From Pseudoroseicyclus_A sp041714655 (GTDB taxonomy: Bacteria > Pseudomonadota > Alphaproteobacteria > Rhodobacterales > Rhodobacteraceae), in NCBI RefSeq assembly GCF_041714655.1, contig NZ_CP168219.1, positions 3,348,001-3,412,000 of the forward strand: DNA of 64,000 nucleotides, written 5' to 3'. Under the pieces are notes generated by a model. It saw nothing but the letters and a program-made list of their open reading frames with translations. It searched no databases and was not told the origin of the DNA. The position numbers were made by a program, and so were the translations under genes. Shown in pieces: positions 8,239 to 16,144 of this stretch. Within the stretch, counting starts at the first letter, position 1; every line of letters starts with the position of its first letter.

Positions 8239-9228
8239 ATGAAAGCCCTCACCGTTCCCGCCTATGGCGCCCCCGGCGTTCTCACCCTCACCGAGGCGCC
8301 TCGCCCTACCCCCGGCCCGACGGAGATCCTCGTCCGCGTCATCGCGGCGCCCGTGTCGCGTGCCGATGTGATGATGCGGGCCGGCACGCCGCGCTTCGCC
8401 CGGCTCGTCATCGGGCTCCGCCGCCCCAAGGCTCCGATCCCCGGCACCGGGCTCGCCGGCGTCGTCGAGGAGGTCGGCGCCGAGGTGACGCGCTTCGCCC
8501 CCGGCGATGCCGTCTTCGGCGAGCGGGCGCTCGGCTTCTCGACCCATGCGGAATTCGTCACCCTGCCCGAGGACGGGCTGGTGGTGCGCAAGCCGGCCAA
8601 TGCCAGCTTCGACAGCGTCGCGCCGCTCGGAGACGGGGCGCTGACCGCCTGGAACTTCCTCTACCGGCTCGGCGGGTTGCGCGAGGGCATGGAGGTGCTG
8701 ATCAACGGCGGCAGCGGCGGGCTCGGCACCATGGCCGTGCAGATCGCCCGCGACGCCGGGGCACGGGTCACCGCCATCTGCTCGGCCAAGAACGCCGCGC
8801 TCGTCCGCCGGCTCGGGGCGGAGCGGGTGATCGACTACCGGGACGAGGACGTGACCGAGGGCGACGCGCGCTTCGACATCATCTTCGACACGCTCGGCAC
8901 GCTGAAGATCCGCCGCGCCAGGCGGCTGCTGACGCCGACGGGCCGCTACCTCTCGCCGGTTCTGGGGCTGCCGCTGCTTGTCGCCATGCTCACTTCCCGC
9001 GGCCGGGTGACGTTTCAGGCGACGGGGCTGCAGTCGCACGAGGTGCTGAGGCCGATGCTGGAGGAGCTGGCGGTGATGGTCCGCCAGGGGTCGCTGGTGA
9101 CGGTGATCGACAGGATCTATCCGCTGGAGGAGGCGGCGGCCGCCCATGCCCATGTCGAGACCGGCCACAAGGTCGGCAACGTCATCCTCTCGGTCGCCGA
9201 GGCACCGGCCGGGGTTTCGGCGGCCTGA
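8239..9228 (+). CDS. Zinc-independent MDR family NAD(P)-dependent oxidoreductase (quinone reductase-like)
   Basis: This 329-residue medium-chain dehydrogenase/reductase has the N-terminal GroES-like domain (ILVRVIAAPVSRADVMMRAG) and a Rossmann domain with GGSGGLGTMAVQIAR near residue 157. Structural and catalytic zinc ligands of alcohol dehydrogenases are not seen, so a quinone reductase/enone reductase type is most likely. The C-terminus AAAAHAHVETGHKVGNVIL is typical. AAAGGA precedes the ATG. It follows the DUF4386 gene in a likely operon. Confidence 0.9.
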   Translation: MKALTVPAYGAPGVLTLTEAPRPTPGPTEILVRVIAAPVSRADVMMRAGTPRFARLVIGLRRPKAPIPGTGLAGVVEEVGAEVTRFAPGDAVFGERALGFSTHAEFVTLPEDGLVVRKPANASFDSVAPLGDGALTAWNFLYRLGGLREGMEVLINGGSGGLGTMAVQIARDAGARVTAICSAKNAALVRRLGAERVIDYRDEDVTEGDARFDIIFDTLGTLKIRRARRLLTPTGRYLSPVLGLPLLVAMLTSRGRVTFQATGLQSHEVLRPMLEELAVMVRQGSLVTVIDRIYPLEEAAAAHAHVETGHKVGNVILSVAEAPAGVSAA

Positions 9229-9306
9229 GGGCTCCCGGCCTTGCGGCCGTTGACACCGGCCGCAAAGCCGCCCCTATGGCGCCTGACGACAGAGGGGAGC
9301 GCCGCC

Positions 9307-10257
9307 ATGAGCTTCGACAAGCCGGATCACTGGGTTTGGGACATGTGGTTCGCCGACGACGGCGAGACCTACCACATGTTCTATCTCCACGCCCCCCGGG
9401 CGCTCGGCAACCCGCATCTGCGCCACCGCCACGCCCGCATCGGCCATGCGACCTCCGCCGACCTCACCTCCTGGGAGGATCACGGGCGGATCTTCGACGC
9501 CGGGGGCCCCGGGGCCTTCGATGCCACCTGCACCTGGACGGGCAGCGTGGTGCGGGACGGCGGGCTCTGGCACCTCTTCTACACCGGCACGACCTTCGCG
9601 GAGCCGGACGAGCTGTCCAACAACGAGAATGTCGAGACCATCGGCCATGCTTTGTCGGAGGATCTCTTCACCTGGGCGAAGCGCCCCGGCCCGATCCTGC
9701 GCGCCGCGCCGCCCTACGAGGTGCTGGCCGACGGGACATGGCCGGAGGAGGCCTTCCGCGATCCCTTCGTCTTCCGGACCGCCGATGGCTGGGAGATGCT
9801 GATCACCGCCCGCACCGCCGCCGGAGAGGGCGATGACCGGGGGGTCATCGGCCGGGCGACCTCCGCCGACCTCGAGACCTGGGAGCTGCAGCCGCCGCTC
9901 AGCGCCCCCGGCGCCGGCTTCGGGCATCTGGAGGTTTTCCAGATCGCCGAGGTCGAGGGGCAGCGGTTCCTCCTCTTCTCCTGCGACGCCGCCAAGCTCG
10001 CCGGCGCCCGCGCCGGGCAGACGGGTGGCATCTGGGCGGTGGCGGGGGAGGCGGGGCGCTGGCCGGTCGAGGCGGCCGAGCTGGTGGTGAGCGAAGAGCT
10101 CTATGCCGGGCGGATCGTGTGGGACCGCGCCGGTCAGGCGATGCTCATGGCCTTCGACAACCGGGGCGGCATGGACTTCAAGGGCGGCATCGCGGACCCG
10201 ATGCCGCTGACGGTGGACCGGAGCGGGGCGCGGCCGCGGCTGGTACGCAAGGGCTGA
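9307..10257 (+). CDS. Glycoside hydrolase, GH32-like five-bladed propeller
   Basis: This 316-residue protein resembles the GH32/GH43/GH68 beta-propeller enzymes. Asp12 in WVWDMWFADDGETYHMFY would be the nucleophile. FRDPFVF near residue 157 is the RDP transition-state motif, and HLEVFQIA near 205 holds the likely acid/base glutamate. There is no signal peptide and no C-terminal beta-sandwich module, so it should act in the cytoplasm on a small imported saccharide or fructoside. The ATG at 9307 is preceded by GAGGGGAG. The gap from the upstream dehydrogenase is short (78 bases), but a functional link is not evident. Confidence 0.82.
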   Translation: MSFDKPDHWVWDMWFADDGETYHMFYLHAPRALGNPHLRHRHARIGHATSADLTSWEDHGRIFDAGGPGAFDATCTWTGSVVRDGGLWHLFYTGTTFAEPDELSNNENVETIGHALSEDLFTWAKRPGPILRAAPPYEVLADGTWPEEAFRDPFVFRTADGWEMLITARTAAGEGDDRGVIGRATSADLETWELQPPLSAPGAGFGHLEVFQIAEVEGQRFLLFSCDAAKLAGARAGQTGGIWAVAGEAGRWPVEAAELVVSEELYAGRIVWDRAGQAMLMAFDNRGGMDFKGGIADPMPLTVDRSGARPRLVRKG

Positions 10258-10261
10258 GCGG

Positions 10262-10293
10262 GGCCAAAATTTTTCGAGGAAAAATTTTTGGCC
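10262..10293 (+). terminator. AT-rich hairpin after the glycosidase gene
   Basis: GGCCAAAA plus TTTTC pairs with GAAAA plus TTTTTGGCC around a GAG loop. It sits immediately after the glycosidase stop codon and before the convergent sulfatase gene, so it could end transcription. It is similar to the hairpin at 10324-10345. Confidence 0.6.
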
Positions 10294-10323
10294 GCCGGGC
10301 GTGACGGTGGGGCGGGGGCGCCA

Positions 10324-10345
10324 AAAATTCTTCGAGAAGAATTTT
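10324..10345. repeat. Inverted repeat A (aaaattcttc/gaagaatttt), copy 1
   Basis: The arms aaaattcttc and gaagaatttt (10 bases each, two-base loop) form a perfect hairpin. The same arms with the loop TC occur at 54654-54675, also between convergent genes, which points to a dispersed bidirectional terminator-like element. Confidence 0.7.
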
Positions 10346-10411
10346 GTGCCCGGTGTTCGGGCGGCCCGCCTGGTCGATAGCGCAGGAGTGGGGGCCAGCC
10401 CCCACACCCCC

Positions 10412-10443
10412 GAGGTATTTTTGGCCAGATGAATGGGGATCCG
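10412..10443 (+). repeat. Intergenic repeat B, copy 2
   Basis: This is the second copy of ggtatttttggccagatgaa (10414-10433), again preceded by a GC hairpin (gggggccagccccc) and CACACC and followed by GGGGATCCGGG. It lies just beyond the sulfatase stop codon between convergent genes. Confidence 0.75.
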
Positions 10444-10464
10444 GGGCGCCCGGCAAGGACTGCG

Positions 10465-12096
10465 TCAGGGTCTCGCGGCGAAGGGCTTGCCGAATTCGGC
10501 CTCGTATTCCGCCTCGTCCCAGAAGCCGATGAGGATGCCGGGGGGCTCGCCGCCGGTCATGGCCTCGATCCGCTCTGGGCTGAGCGTGATGCGGTTGTGG
10601 TGGCGGCGCGACCAGCGGCCCAGCGCCACCATCATCCGGGCGCGGATCGCGGCATGTTCCGGCAGGGGGCTCGCACCGAGATCGCGGAGCTCCTGAGGGT
10701 CGACCTCCAGATCGAAGAGCATCGGGCGGAAGCCCTCGGCGTGGATGTACTTCCACCGCCTATCGCGGAGCATGACCAGCCGGGCATCCTCCTGCGCATT
10801 GCCGATGATCTGCCGCGCCTCGCGCGTCGCGTAATCGTATTCCGACACCGCGTAATCGCGCCAGCGGGCGGGGGCGGCGGGGAAATGGAGGAGCGGGTCC
10901 AGCGGCCGCCCCTCGAGGATATGCGGCTTCTCCGGCCCGCCGAAGAACTTCAGGAACGTCGGCGCGAGGTCGATCGCCTCGACCAGCTCGCCGCGGACGG
11001 TGCCGCGGGTGGAATCGGCCTCGGCGCGCGGGTCGTAGACGATCAGCGGCACCTTCACAGAGGGCTCGTGGAAGAGATCCTTCTCGCCCATCCAGTGATC
11101 GCCGAGATAGTCGCCGTGATCGGAGGTGAAGACCACCATGGTGTTCTCGAAGAGCCCGCGCTCCTCCATCCAGTCGAAGAGCACGCCCATCTGGTCGTCG
11201 ATCTGTTTGATGAGGCCCATATAGGCCGGAATCACCCGCTCGCGGACCATGTCGCGGCTGAAGCTGCGGCAGATGCGGCTTTCGATATAGGCCTTGTAGA
11301 CGGGGTGGTCCGTCTCCTTCTCGGCCTCGGAGCGGATGGGCGGCACGATATGCTCGGGCCCGTACATGTCGTGATAGGGCGCGGGGACGATATAGGGCCA
11401 GTGCGGCTTGATGAAGCTGAGGTGGCAGAGCCAGGGCTGATCGCCCGCCTCTTCCATGAAGTCCATCGCCCGCCGGGTCATGTAGGGCGTCTCCGACAGC
11501 TCCTCCGGCACGTCGGCGGGGAGGTTGGAGTACTTCAGGAGCCAGGCCGAGAGGCGCTCGCCGTCGTCGCCGAGGCCCGAATTCGCATGCTCCTCCCAAG
11601 GGTTGTCGCTGTCGATGCCGGCCGCCTGAAGGGCGCGGTTATAGGCCGGGTCGGGGTCGTAGGGGCCGTAGGGATGCATCCCGTCGTCGCGCTCATAGGG
11701 CTCGAAGCCGCATTCGGAGATCGAGATGCCGATGGTGGAGCCGGGGTCGATCCCCAGCCATTCCATGCCCTTGGTGTCGGCGACCATATGGGTCTTGCCG
11801 ACGATCACGGGGCGCACCCCGATCTCGCGGAGATGGTCGCCGAGCGTCGGCTCGCCCACCCGGAGCGGGAAGCCGTTCCAGGTGGAGCCGTGCGAGCGCG
11901 TGTAGCGCCCGGTGTAGCTCGACATGCGGGAGGGCCCGCAGATCGGCGATTGCACATAGGCGTTGGAAAAGCGCACGCCGCGCGCGGCCAGGCGGTCGAG
12001 ATTGGGGGTCTGCAGATGCGGGTGGCCGGTGCAGGAGAGGTAATCGAACCTCAACTGGTCGGCCATGATCCAGAGCACGTTCTTCGCTTCGCCCAT
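10465..12096 (-). CDS. Type I sulfatase / phosphonate monoester hydrolase family enzyme
   Basis: This 543-residue alkaline-phosphatase superfamily hydrolase starts NVLWIMADQLRFDYL, with Asp13 and Gln14 as metal ligands. It carries ICGPSR at 52-57, in which Cys53 would be oxidised to formylglycine (CxPxR motif). A second metal/active-site group is FTSDHGDYLGDH near residue 340. Members hydrolyse sulfate esters or phosphonate/phosphate esters; the substrate cannot be told. There is no signal peptide, so it acts in the cytoplasm. ATG 12096 has AAGGA upstream. It is the last gene of an operon with a TRAP importer, which suggests uptake of an organosulfate or phosphonate followed by intracellular hydrolysis. 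Confidence 0.88.
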   Translation of the reverse strand: MGEAKNVLWIMADQLRFDYLSCTGHPHLQTPNLDRLAARGVRFSNAYVQSPICGPSRMSSYTGRYTRSHGSTWNGFPLRVGEPTLGDHLREIGVRPVIVGKTHMVADTKGMEWLGIDPGSTIGISISECGFEPYERDDGMHPYGPYDPDPAYNRALQAAGIDSDNPWEEHANSGLGDDGERLSAWLLKYSNLPADVPEELSETPYMTRRAMDFMEEAGDQPWLCHLSFIKPHWPYIVPAPYHDMYGPEHIVPPIRSEAEKETDHPVYKAYIESRICRSFSRDMVRERVIPAYMGLIKQIDDQMGVLFDWMEERGLFENTMVVFTSDHGDYLGDHWMGEKDLFHEPSVKVPLIVYDPRAEADSTRGTVRGELVEAIDLAPTFLKFFGGPEKPHILEGRPLDPLLHFPAAPARWRDYAVSEYDYATREARQIIGNAQEDARLVMLRDRRWKYIHAEGFRPMLFDLEVDPQELRDLGASPLPEHAAIRARMMVALGRWSRRHHNRITLSPERIEAMTGGEPPGILIGFWDEAEYEAEFGKPFAARP

Positions 12097-12125
12097 ATCG
12101 TCTGTCCTTCCGCCTGGCCGGCTGG

Positions 12126-13154
12126 TCATTCGGCCGAGAGCCGCTCGATTTCGGCCATGTAGAAGTCGAGCGCGGCCTGCGCGTCGATCCCCTTGGCGCT
12201 CGCCGCCTCGATCCAGGCGTCGACATAGGGCTGGGCCGCCTCGATGAGGGCCGCCTCGAACTCGGGCGAGGCCTCGTTCACCTCCATCATGCCCGCGATC
12301 TCTTCGTGCACCCGGGCTTCCGCCTCGGTGAAGCGGGTGCCGACCGTCTCTGCCCAGGCGGCGCCGGAAAGGGCGCGGATCGCCTCCTGATCCTCGGGGG
12401 AGATGGTGTCCCACACCTCGGAGTTGATGAAGAACGAGAAGGCGGGGGTGGAGATCTTGCGGTCGGTCATGGTGATCGACTGCGCCGGCGGCAGCACGTT
12501 GAAGACCTGCGCATCGGTCGCCGGGATGCCGACGAAGCCGTCGACGACGCCGCGCTGGATGAGCTCTGTCATCTGGACGGCGGGGCCCGAGACGACGGGC
12601 GAGCCGAGGTCCTTCAGCTCTTCGGCGACGAGCCCGGCGGCGGCCCACATCTTCTTGGCGGCGAGATCCTCGACCGAAAGGATCGGCGTGCCGTCGAGCG
12701 AGTAGAAATCGGCGCCCGGCGCGACATAGACGCTGAGGAGCTCGACGCCCTGATATTCATCGGCCTCGGCGAGGTACTGCTCGTAGGTGTTCCAGAGCGC
12801 CAGCGAATTGGCGCGGGAATCCGAGGTGCCCGTGAAGGGCAGCATGCCGAGCTGTATGCCCGTCACCTCGTTGGCGATGAACACGTTCATCTGCAGCGCC
12901 GCATCGAAGACGCCGTCGCGCGTCGAGGTCATCTGATCGGCCGGCGGCGCCATGCTCGAGGGCAGGATCGCCACGTCGACCCGCCCCTCCGTCGCCTCGC
13001 CGACATCGCGCGCCCAGGTGCCGAGCACATCGGTGCAGACGAAATGCTGCGGCGGAAAGAAGCAGTTCACCAGCACGCGGGTATCGGCGGATGCCGGGGC
13101 GGCGAGCGCGGTGAGCCCGAGAGCGGCCAGTGTGACCTTGGTCTTCAGTTCCAT
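12126..13154 (-). CDS. dctP: TRAP transporter periplasmic binding protein (DctP family)
   Basis: This 342-residue secreted protein has a signal peptide (about residues 1-23, ending ASA) and the DctP fold (PF03480). The segment SVEDLAAKKMW near residue 178 corresponds to the place where most members have a Lys-Ile-Arg whose arginine binds the substrate carboxylate; here tryptophan replaces it. GPAVQMTELIQRGVVDGFVG fits the later family motif. GGGAGGAA precedes the ATG. It lies downstream of dctM with a 40-base gap holding a hairpin, and upstream of the sulfatase. The ligand is unknown, and the missing arginine argues against an ordinary carboxylate. Confidence 0.88.
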   Translation of the reverse strand: MELKTKVTLAALGLTALAAPASADTRVLVNCFFPPQHFVCTDVLGTWARDVGEATEGRVDVAILPSSMAPPADQMTSTRDGVFDAALQMNVFIANEVTGIQLGMLPFTGTSDSRANSLALWNTYEQYLAEADEYQGVELLSVYVAPGADFYSLDGTPILSVEDLAAKKMWAAAGLVAEELKDLGSPVVSGPAVQMTELIQRGVVDGFVGIPATDAQVFNVLPPAQSITMTDRKISTPAFSFFINSEVWDTISPEDQEAIRALSGAAWAETVGTRFTEAEARVHEEIAGMMEVNEASPEFEAALIEAAQPYVDAWIEAASAKGIDAQAALDFYMAEIERLSAE

Positions 13155-13171
13155 GTCGTTCCTCCCAAATA

Positions 13172-13190
13172 GGCCGGCCTCCCACCGGCC
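13172..13190 (-). promoter_or_regulatory. Hairpin between dctM and dctP
   Basis: The arms GGCCGG and CCGGCC with a seven-base loop lie in the 40-base gap between dctM and dctP. Such intercistronic structures often set the relative amounts of binding protein and membrane subunits; here that is inference. Confidence 0.45.
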
Positions 13191-13194
13191 GCGA

Positions 13195-14490
13195 TTACCC
13201 GGCGAGGCCGGGAAGCCATGTCGCGAGCTCGGGCAGCGCCAGCACCAGCGCCAGAACGGCGAGCATCGCCAGAGCGAAGGGCAGCACCCCCGCGAAGATG
13301 TCGGCCATGCGCACGTCTTCCACGACGGAGCGCACGACGAAGACGTTCATGCCGATGGGCGGGGTGATGAGCCCGAGCTCGGTCACCAGCACCACGACGA
13401 TGCCGAACCAGATCAGATCCACCTGCGCCGCCAGAAGCGCCGGCATGAAGACCGGCACGAGGAGGAGGAGGATCCCGAGGGATTCGAAGATCATGCCGAG
13501 AAGGAGCGCGATGACGCAGATGCCGGTGACGAGCCCGAGCGGCGAGAGCTCCATGTCGTTCAGCCAGAACATCAGGTCGAAGGGCATCCCGGAGAGATTG
13601 ATGTATTGCGCGAAGACCATGGTGCCGAAGACCACCATGAAGAGCCCCGCCGTGGTGACGGAGGCCTCGACCAGCGCGTCGATCCATTCCGACAGCTTCC
13701 ACAGGTGCCCGCGGGTCAGCGCGATGAGCGCGGCGCCGGTGGCGCCGATGCCCGCCGCCTCGGTCGGGGTGAAGACGCTGCCGTAGATGCCGCCGAGGAC
13801 GAGCAGGAAGAGCGCGAGGATCGGCAGCACGGCGCGCACCGCGGCGCGGCCGCCCTCACCTTCCAGCCGCTCGCCGGGCGGCGCATCCTCCGGCCGGAGC
13901 GAGGCCCAGATGGCGACGGCGATCATGAACGAGACGACGAGCAGGAGCCCCGGCACGATGCCGGCGATGAAGAGCCGGCCGATGTCCTGCTCGGCGATCA
14001 GCCCGTAGATCATGAGCGGCACCGAGGGCGGGATCATGATGCCGAGCGTGCCGCCGGCGGCGATGGTGCCCGTGGCCAGCCGGTCGGAATAGCGGTAGCG
14101 CCGCATCGGCGGCAGGGCGACGCGGGTCATCGTCGCCGCCGTCGCCAGCGACGAGCCGCAGACGGCCGAAAAGCCGGCGCAGGCGAGCACGGTGGAATGG
14201 GCGAGCCCGCCCTTCCTGTGCCCGAGCCGCGCATGGGCGGCCCGGTAGAGATCGCCCGAGATGTCGGCCCGGTAGATGAAGACGCCCATGAGCACGAAGA
14301 GCGGCACGACCGACAGCGAATAGCTGCTCGCCGTCTCCATCACCTGCCCGCCGAGAAGCGACATGCCCGGCCCGATGCCGCGCTCGAGCATGAAGCCGCC
14401 GAGACCGACGAAGAGCGTCGCGAAGCCGATGCGGATGCCGAAGAAGCAGAGCGCGATGACGAGGGCGAAGGCGATGAGCGCAGAAATCAT
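13195..14490 (-). CDS. dctM: TRAP transporter large membrane subunit (DctM family)
   Basis: This 431-residue membrane protein has about twelve hydrophobic segments and DctM motifs such as CAGFSAVCGSSLATAATMTRVALPPM near residue 105 and GTLGIMIPPSVPLMIYGL near 145. LGLITPPIGMNVFVV near the C-terminus is also characteristic. It forms the Na+-driven translocation channel together with the small subunit. The ATG at 14490 overlaps the TGA of dctQ as ATGA. The order dctQ-dctM-dctP-sulfatase is on the minus strand. Confidence 0.93.
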   Translation of the reverse strand: MISALIAFALVIALCFFGIRIGFATLFVGLGGFMLERGIGPGMSLLGGQVMETASSYSLSVVPLFVLMGVFIYRADISGDLYRAAHARLGHRKGGLAHSTVLACAGFSAVCGSSLATAATMTRVALPPMRRYRYSDRLATGTIAAGGTLGIMIPPSVPLMIYGLIAEQDIGRLFIAGIVPGLLLVVSFMIAVAIWASLRPEDAPPGERLEGEGGRAAVRAVLPILALFLLVLGGIYGSVFTPTEAAGIGATGAALIALTRGHLWKLSEWIDALVEASVTTAGLFMVVFGTMVFAQYINLSGMPFDLMFWLNDMELSPLGLVTGICVIALLLGMIFESLGILLLLVPVFMPALLAAQVDLIWFGIVVVLVTELGLITPPIGMNVFVVRSVVEDVRMADIFAGVLPFALAMLAVLALVLALPELATWLPGLAG

Positions 14491-14957
14491 GACCGCCGCA
14501 GGCTCCGGTTGAACTGCAGCACGGCGGCGATCAGGCAGAAGACTGCCCCCGGCAACGACAAAAGCGCCTGCGGCCAGTCGAGCACCAGCGTCGTCCGCTC
14601 CGTCTGCCAGGCATGGAGGCCGATCACGCCGAGCTGCCAGCCGATGACGAGCAGCCCCAGGGCGGAGACGATCCCGATGAGCGCCCGCCGCCCCTGCCCG
14701 AACGCCCGGGAGAGAGGCGCCTCGAACAGGTCGACGGTGATATGCGCATCCTGGTCGGAGACGAGGCCGAGGCCCGAAAAGATCGTCGCCGCCAGCAGGA
14801 TCTGGATCATCTCCGCCGCGCCATAGACCGGCGCGCTGAGGAGGTAGCGCCCGATCACGTCGATGAAGGTCAGGGCCATCATGGCGAAGAGCAGAAGCGC
14901 CGTTATGCCCCGAAGGACCATCAGGTCCCCCGGCACCAGCGCCGTGCGGCGTTGCAT
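14487..14957 (-). CDS. dctQ: TRAP transporter small membrane subunit (DctQ family)
   Basis: This 156-residue protein has four hydrophobic helices and the DctQ pattern (FIDVIGRYLLSAPVYGAAEMIQ near residue 35; LGLVSDQDAHITVDLF near 65). I chose the ATG at 14957 because GGGAGGA lies just upstream and the family starts here; a longer frame to 15074 adds an unconserved stretch over the promoter region. It is the first gene of the dctQMP-sulfatase operon, divergent from a LysR-type regulator. Confidence 0.9.
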   Translation of the reverse strand: MQRRTALVPGDLMVLRGITALLLFAMMALTFIDVIGRYLLSAPVYGAAEMIQILLAATIFSGLGLVSDQDAHITVDLFEAPLSRAFGQGRRALIGIVSALGLLVIGWQLGVIGLHAWQTERTTLVLDWPQALLSLPGAVFCLIAAVLQFNRSLRRS

Positions 14958-15061
14958 GAAGATCCTCCCTGATCCTCCCGGTCCTCCGGCCCGTGCGAGC
15001 CTTGGACACGGCGGTGAGCTTGCCCGGCAGGCTTCTTTCTTGCAAATAATGAGTTGATACA

Positions 15062-15081
15062 ATTCCATTCCCAAATGGAAT
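15062..15081. promoter_or_regulatory. Candidate LysR operator between dctQ and lysR
   Basis: A perfect inverted repeat ATTCCATT-N4-AATGGAAT lies 14 bases before the LysR start codon, in the 138-base divergent region. It contains a T-N11-A-like core of LysR binding sites, so autoregulation together with control of the TRAP/sulfatase operon is likely. Confidence 0.6.
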
Positions 15082-15095
15082 GAAGGGAGGGACCC

Positions 15096-16127
15096 ATGGC
15101 CCGGATGCCGAGCCTAGATCCGCGGGGCCTGATGCTCTTCTCGACCGTGGTCGAGACGGGCTCCTTCACCCGCGCGGCCGCGGCGCATGGCATGGCGCAG
15201 CCGGCGCTCAGCAAGGCGGTGGCGCAGCTGGAGGCACGGGTGGGGCAGAGCCTCCTCTCCCGCCGCCGCCAGCCGGTGGAGCCGACGGAGCTCGGCCGCG
15301 AGCTGGCGCTGCGCGGCACGCAGCTCCGTGCCATCCTCAGCGAGGCGGGCCAGACGGCGGAGCAGATGGCCGAGGGCCGCGTCGGCACCATCCGCCTCGG
15401 CGCGCCGCCGTTCTTCTGCGAGGATGTGCTGGCGCGGGTGGTGGCGGAATACCACCTGCAGCATCCCGGCGTGTCGTTCGAGCTGGTCTCGGCCTACGGC
15501 CCCGTGCTCCGCGAGCGCATCGCCGAGCGCCGGCTCGACGTGGCGCTGGTGCCGATGGAAAGCGCCGACCGCGACAAGGGCCTGATCCAGCGCCATGTCG
15601 CGGATGCCCATCACGCGATCTTCGCCCGCGCCGGCTATGTGCCCGACCCCGGCCTGCCGATCGGCGAGGTGCTGCAGGCGGGCCTCTGGATCGGCCATGC
15701 GCACAATTCGATCATGCACGGCTATGCCGAGCGGGTGCTGGCGCGGATGGGGATCATGCAGATGCGCAGCTTCGCCTCGAGCGAATCGGGCAAGGCGCTG
15801 CTGAACATGCTGAAGATGGTCGACAGTTTCGCGATCCTGCCCGTCCTGACGGCGCTGGGGGAGCTGCGGGCCGGCGAGGTGCGGATCGTCACCGGCCCGG
15901 GCGAGCTGCCCATCGTGGCGCTCGGCACGGTCACGCACCACGCCTCGCAGGGCAACCCGCTCCTCGGCAGCTTCGAGACGTTTGTCGGGAGGCGCTTCCG
16001 CGAGATGCAGGAAGAGGGTGCGGCGTTCCTGCGGCCGGGCGGGGGGGATGGCGGAGCTCAGGACGACACCACCGCCCGCGCCCGGCGTTCGCTGACCGCC
16101 AGCCAGGCGGCGGAGACCAGGAAGTAG
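15096..16127 (+). CDS. LysR-family transcriptional regulator of the TRAP/sulfatase operon
   Basis: This is a 343-residue LysR regulator with the N-terminal helix-turn-helix (ETGSFTRAAAAHGMAQPALSKAVAQLEARVG, about residues 20-52) and a C-terminal effector domain. GGGAGG precedes the ATG. It is divergent from dctQ, and a perfect palindrome lies between them. The last 25-30 residues (after about residue 315) look unlike a LysR tail and are antisense to a membrane-protein remnant at 16058-16140. The original 3' end may therefore have been replaced when the adjacent broken region formed. Confidence 0.88.
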   Translation: MARMPSLDPRGLMLFSTVVETGSFTRAAAAHGMAQPALSKAVAQLEARVGQSLLSRRRQPVEPTELGRELALRGTQLRAILSEAGQTAEQMAEGRVGTIRLGAPPFFCEDVLARVVAEYHLQHPGVSFELVSAYGPVLRERIAERRLDVALVPMESADRDKGLIQRHVADAHHAIFARAGYVPDPGLPIGEVLQAGLWIGHAHNSIMHGYAERVLARMGIMQMRSFASSESGKALLNMLKMVDSFAILPVLTALGELRAGEVRIVTGPGELPIVALGTVTHHASQGNPLLGSFETFVGRRFREMQEEGAAFLRPGGGDGGAQDDTTARARRSLTASQAAETRK

Positions 16128-16140
16128 AAGGCCCCGGAGG
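16058..16140 (-). pseudogene. C-terminal remnant of an unidentified membrane protein
   Basis: After an in-frame TAG, a short frame reads AASGAFYFLVSAWLAVSERR and a few more residues to a TGA. It looks like a last transmembrane helix with a basic tail, such as ends many transporters. It has no start and overlaps the 3' end of the LysR gene, so it is at best a fragment. Confidence 0.35.
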
Positions 16141-16144
16141 CGGC

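Noticed and set aside
12952..14826. 624-codon plus-strand frame opposite dctM/dctQ
   Set aside because: Antisense shadow rich in Arg, His, Asp and Glu; the TRAP genes on the other strand are unambiguous.
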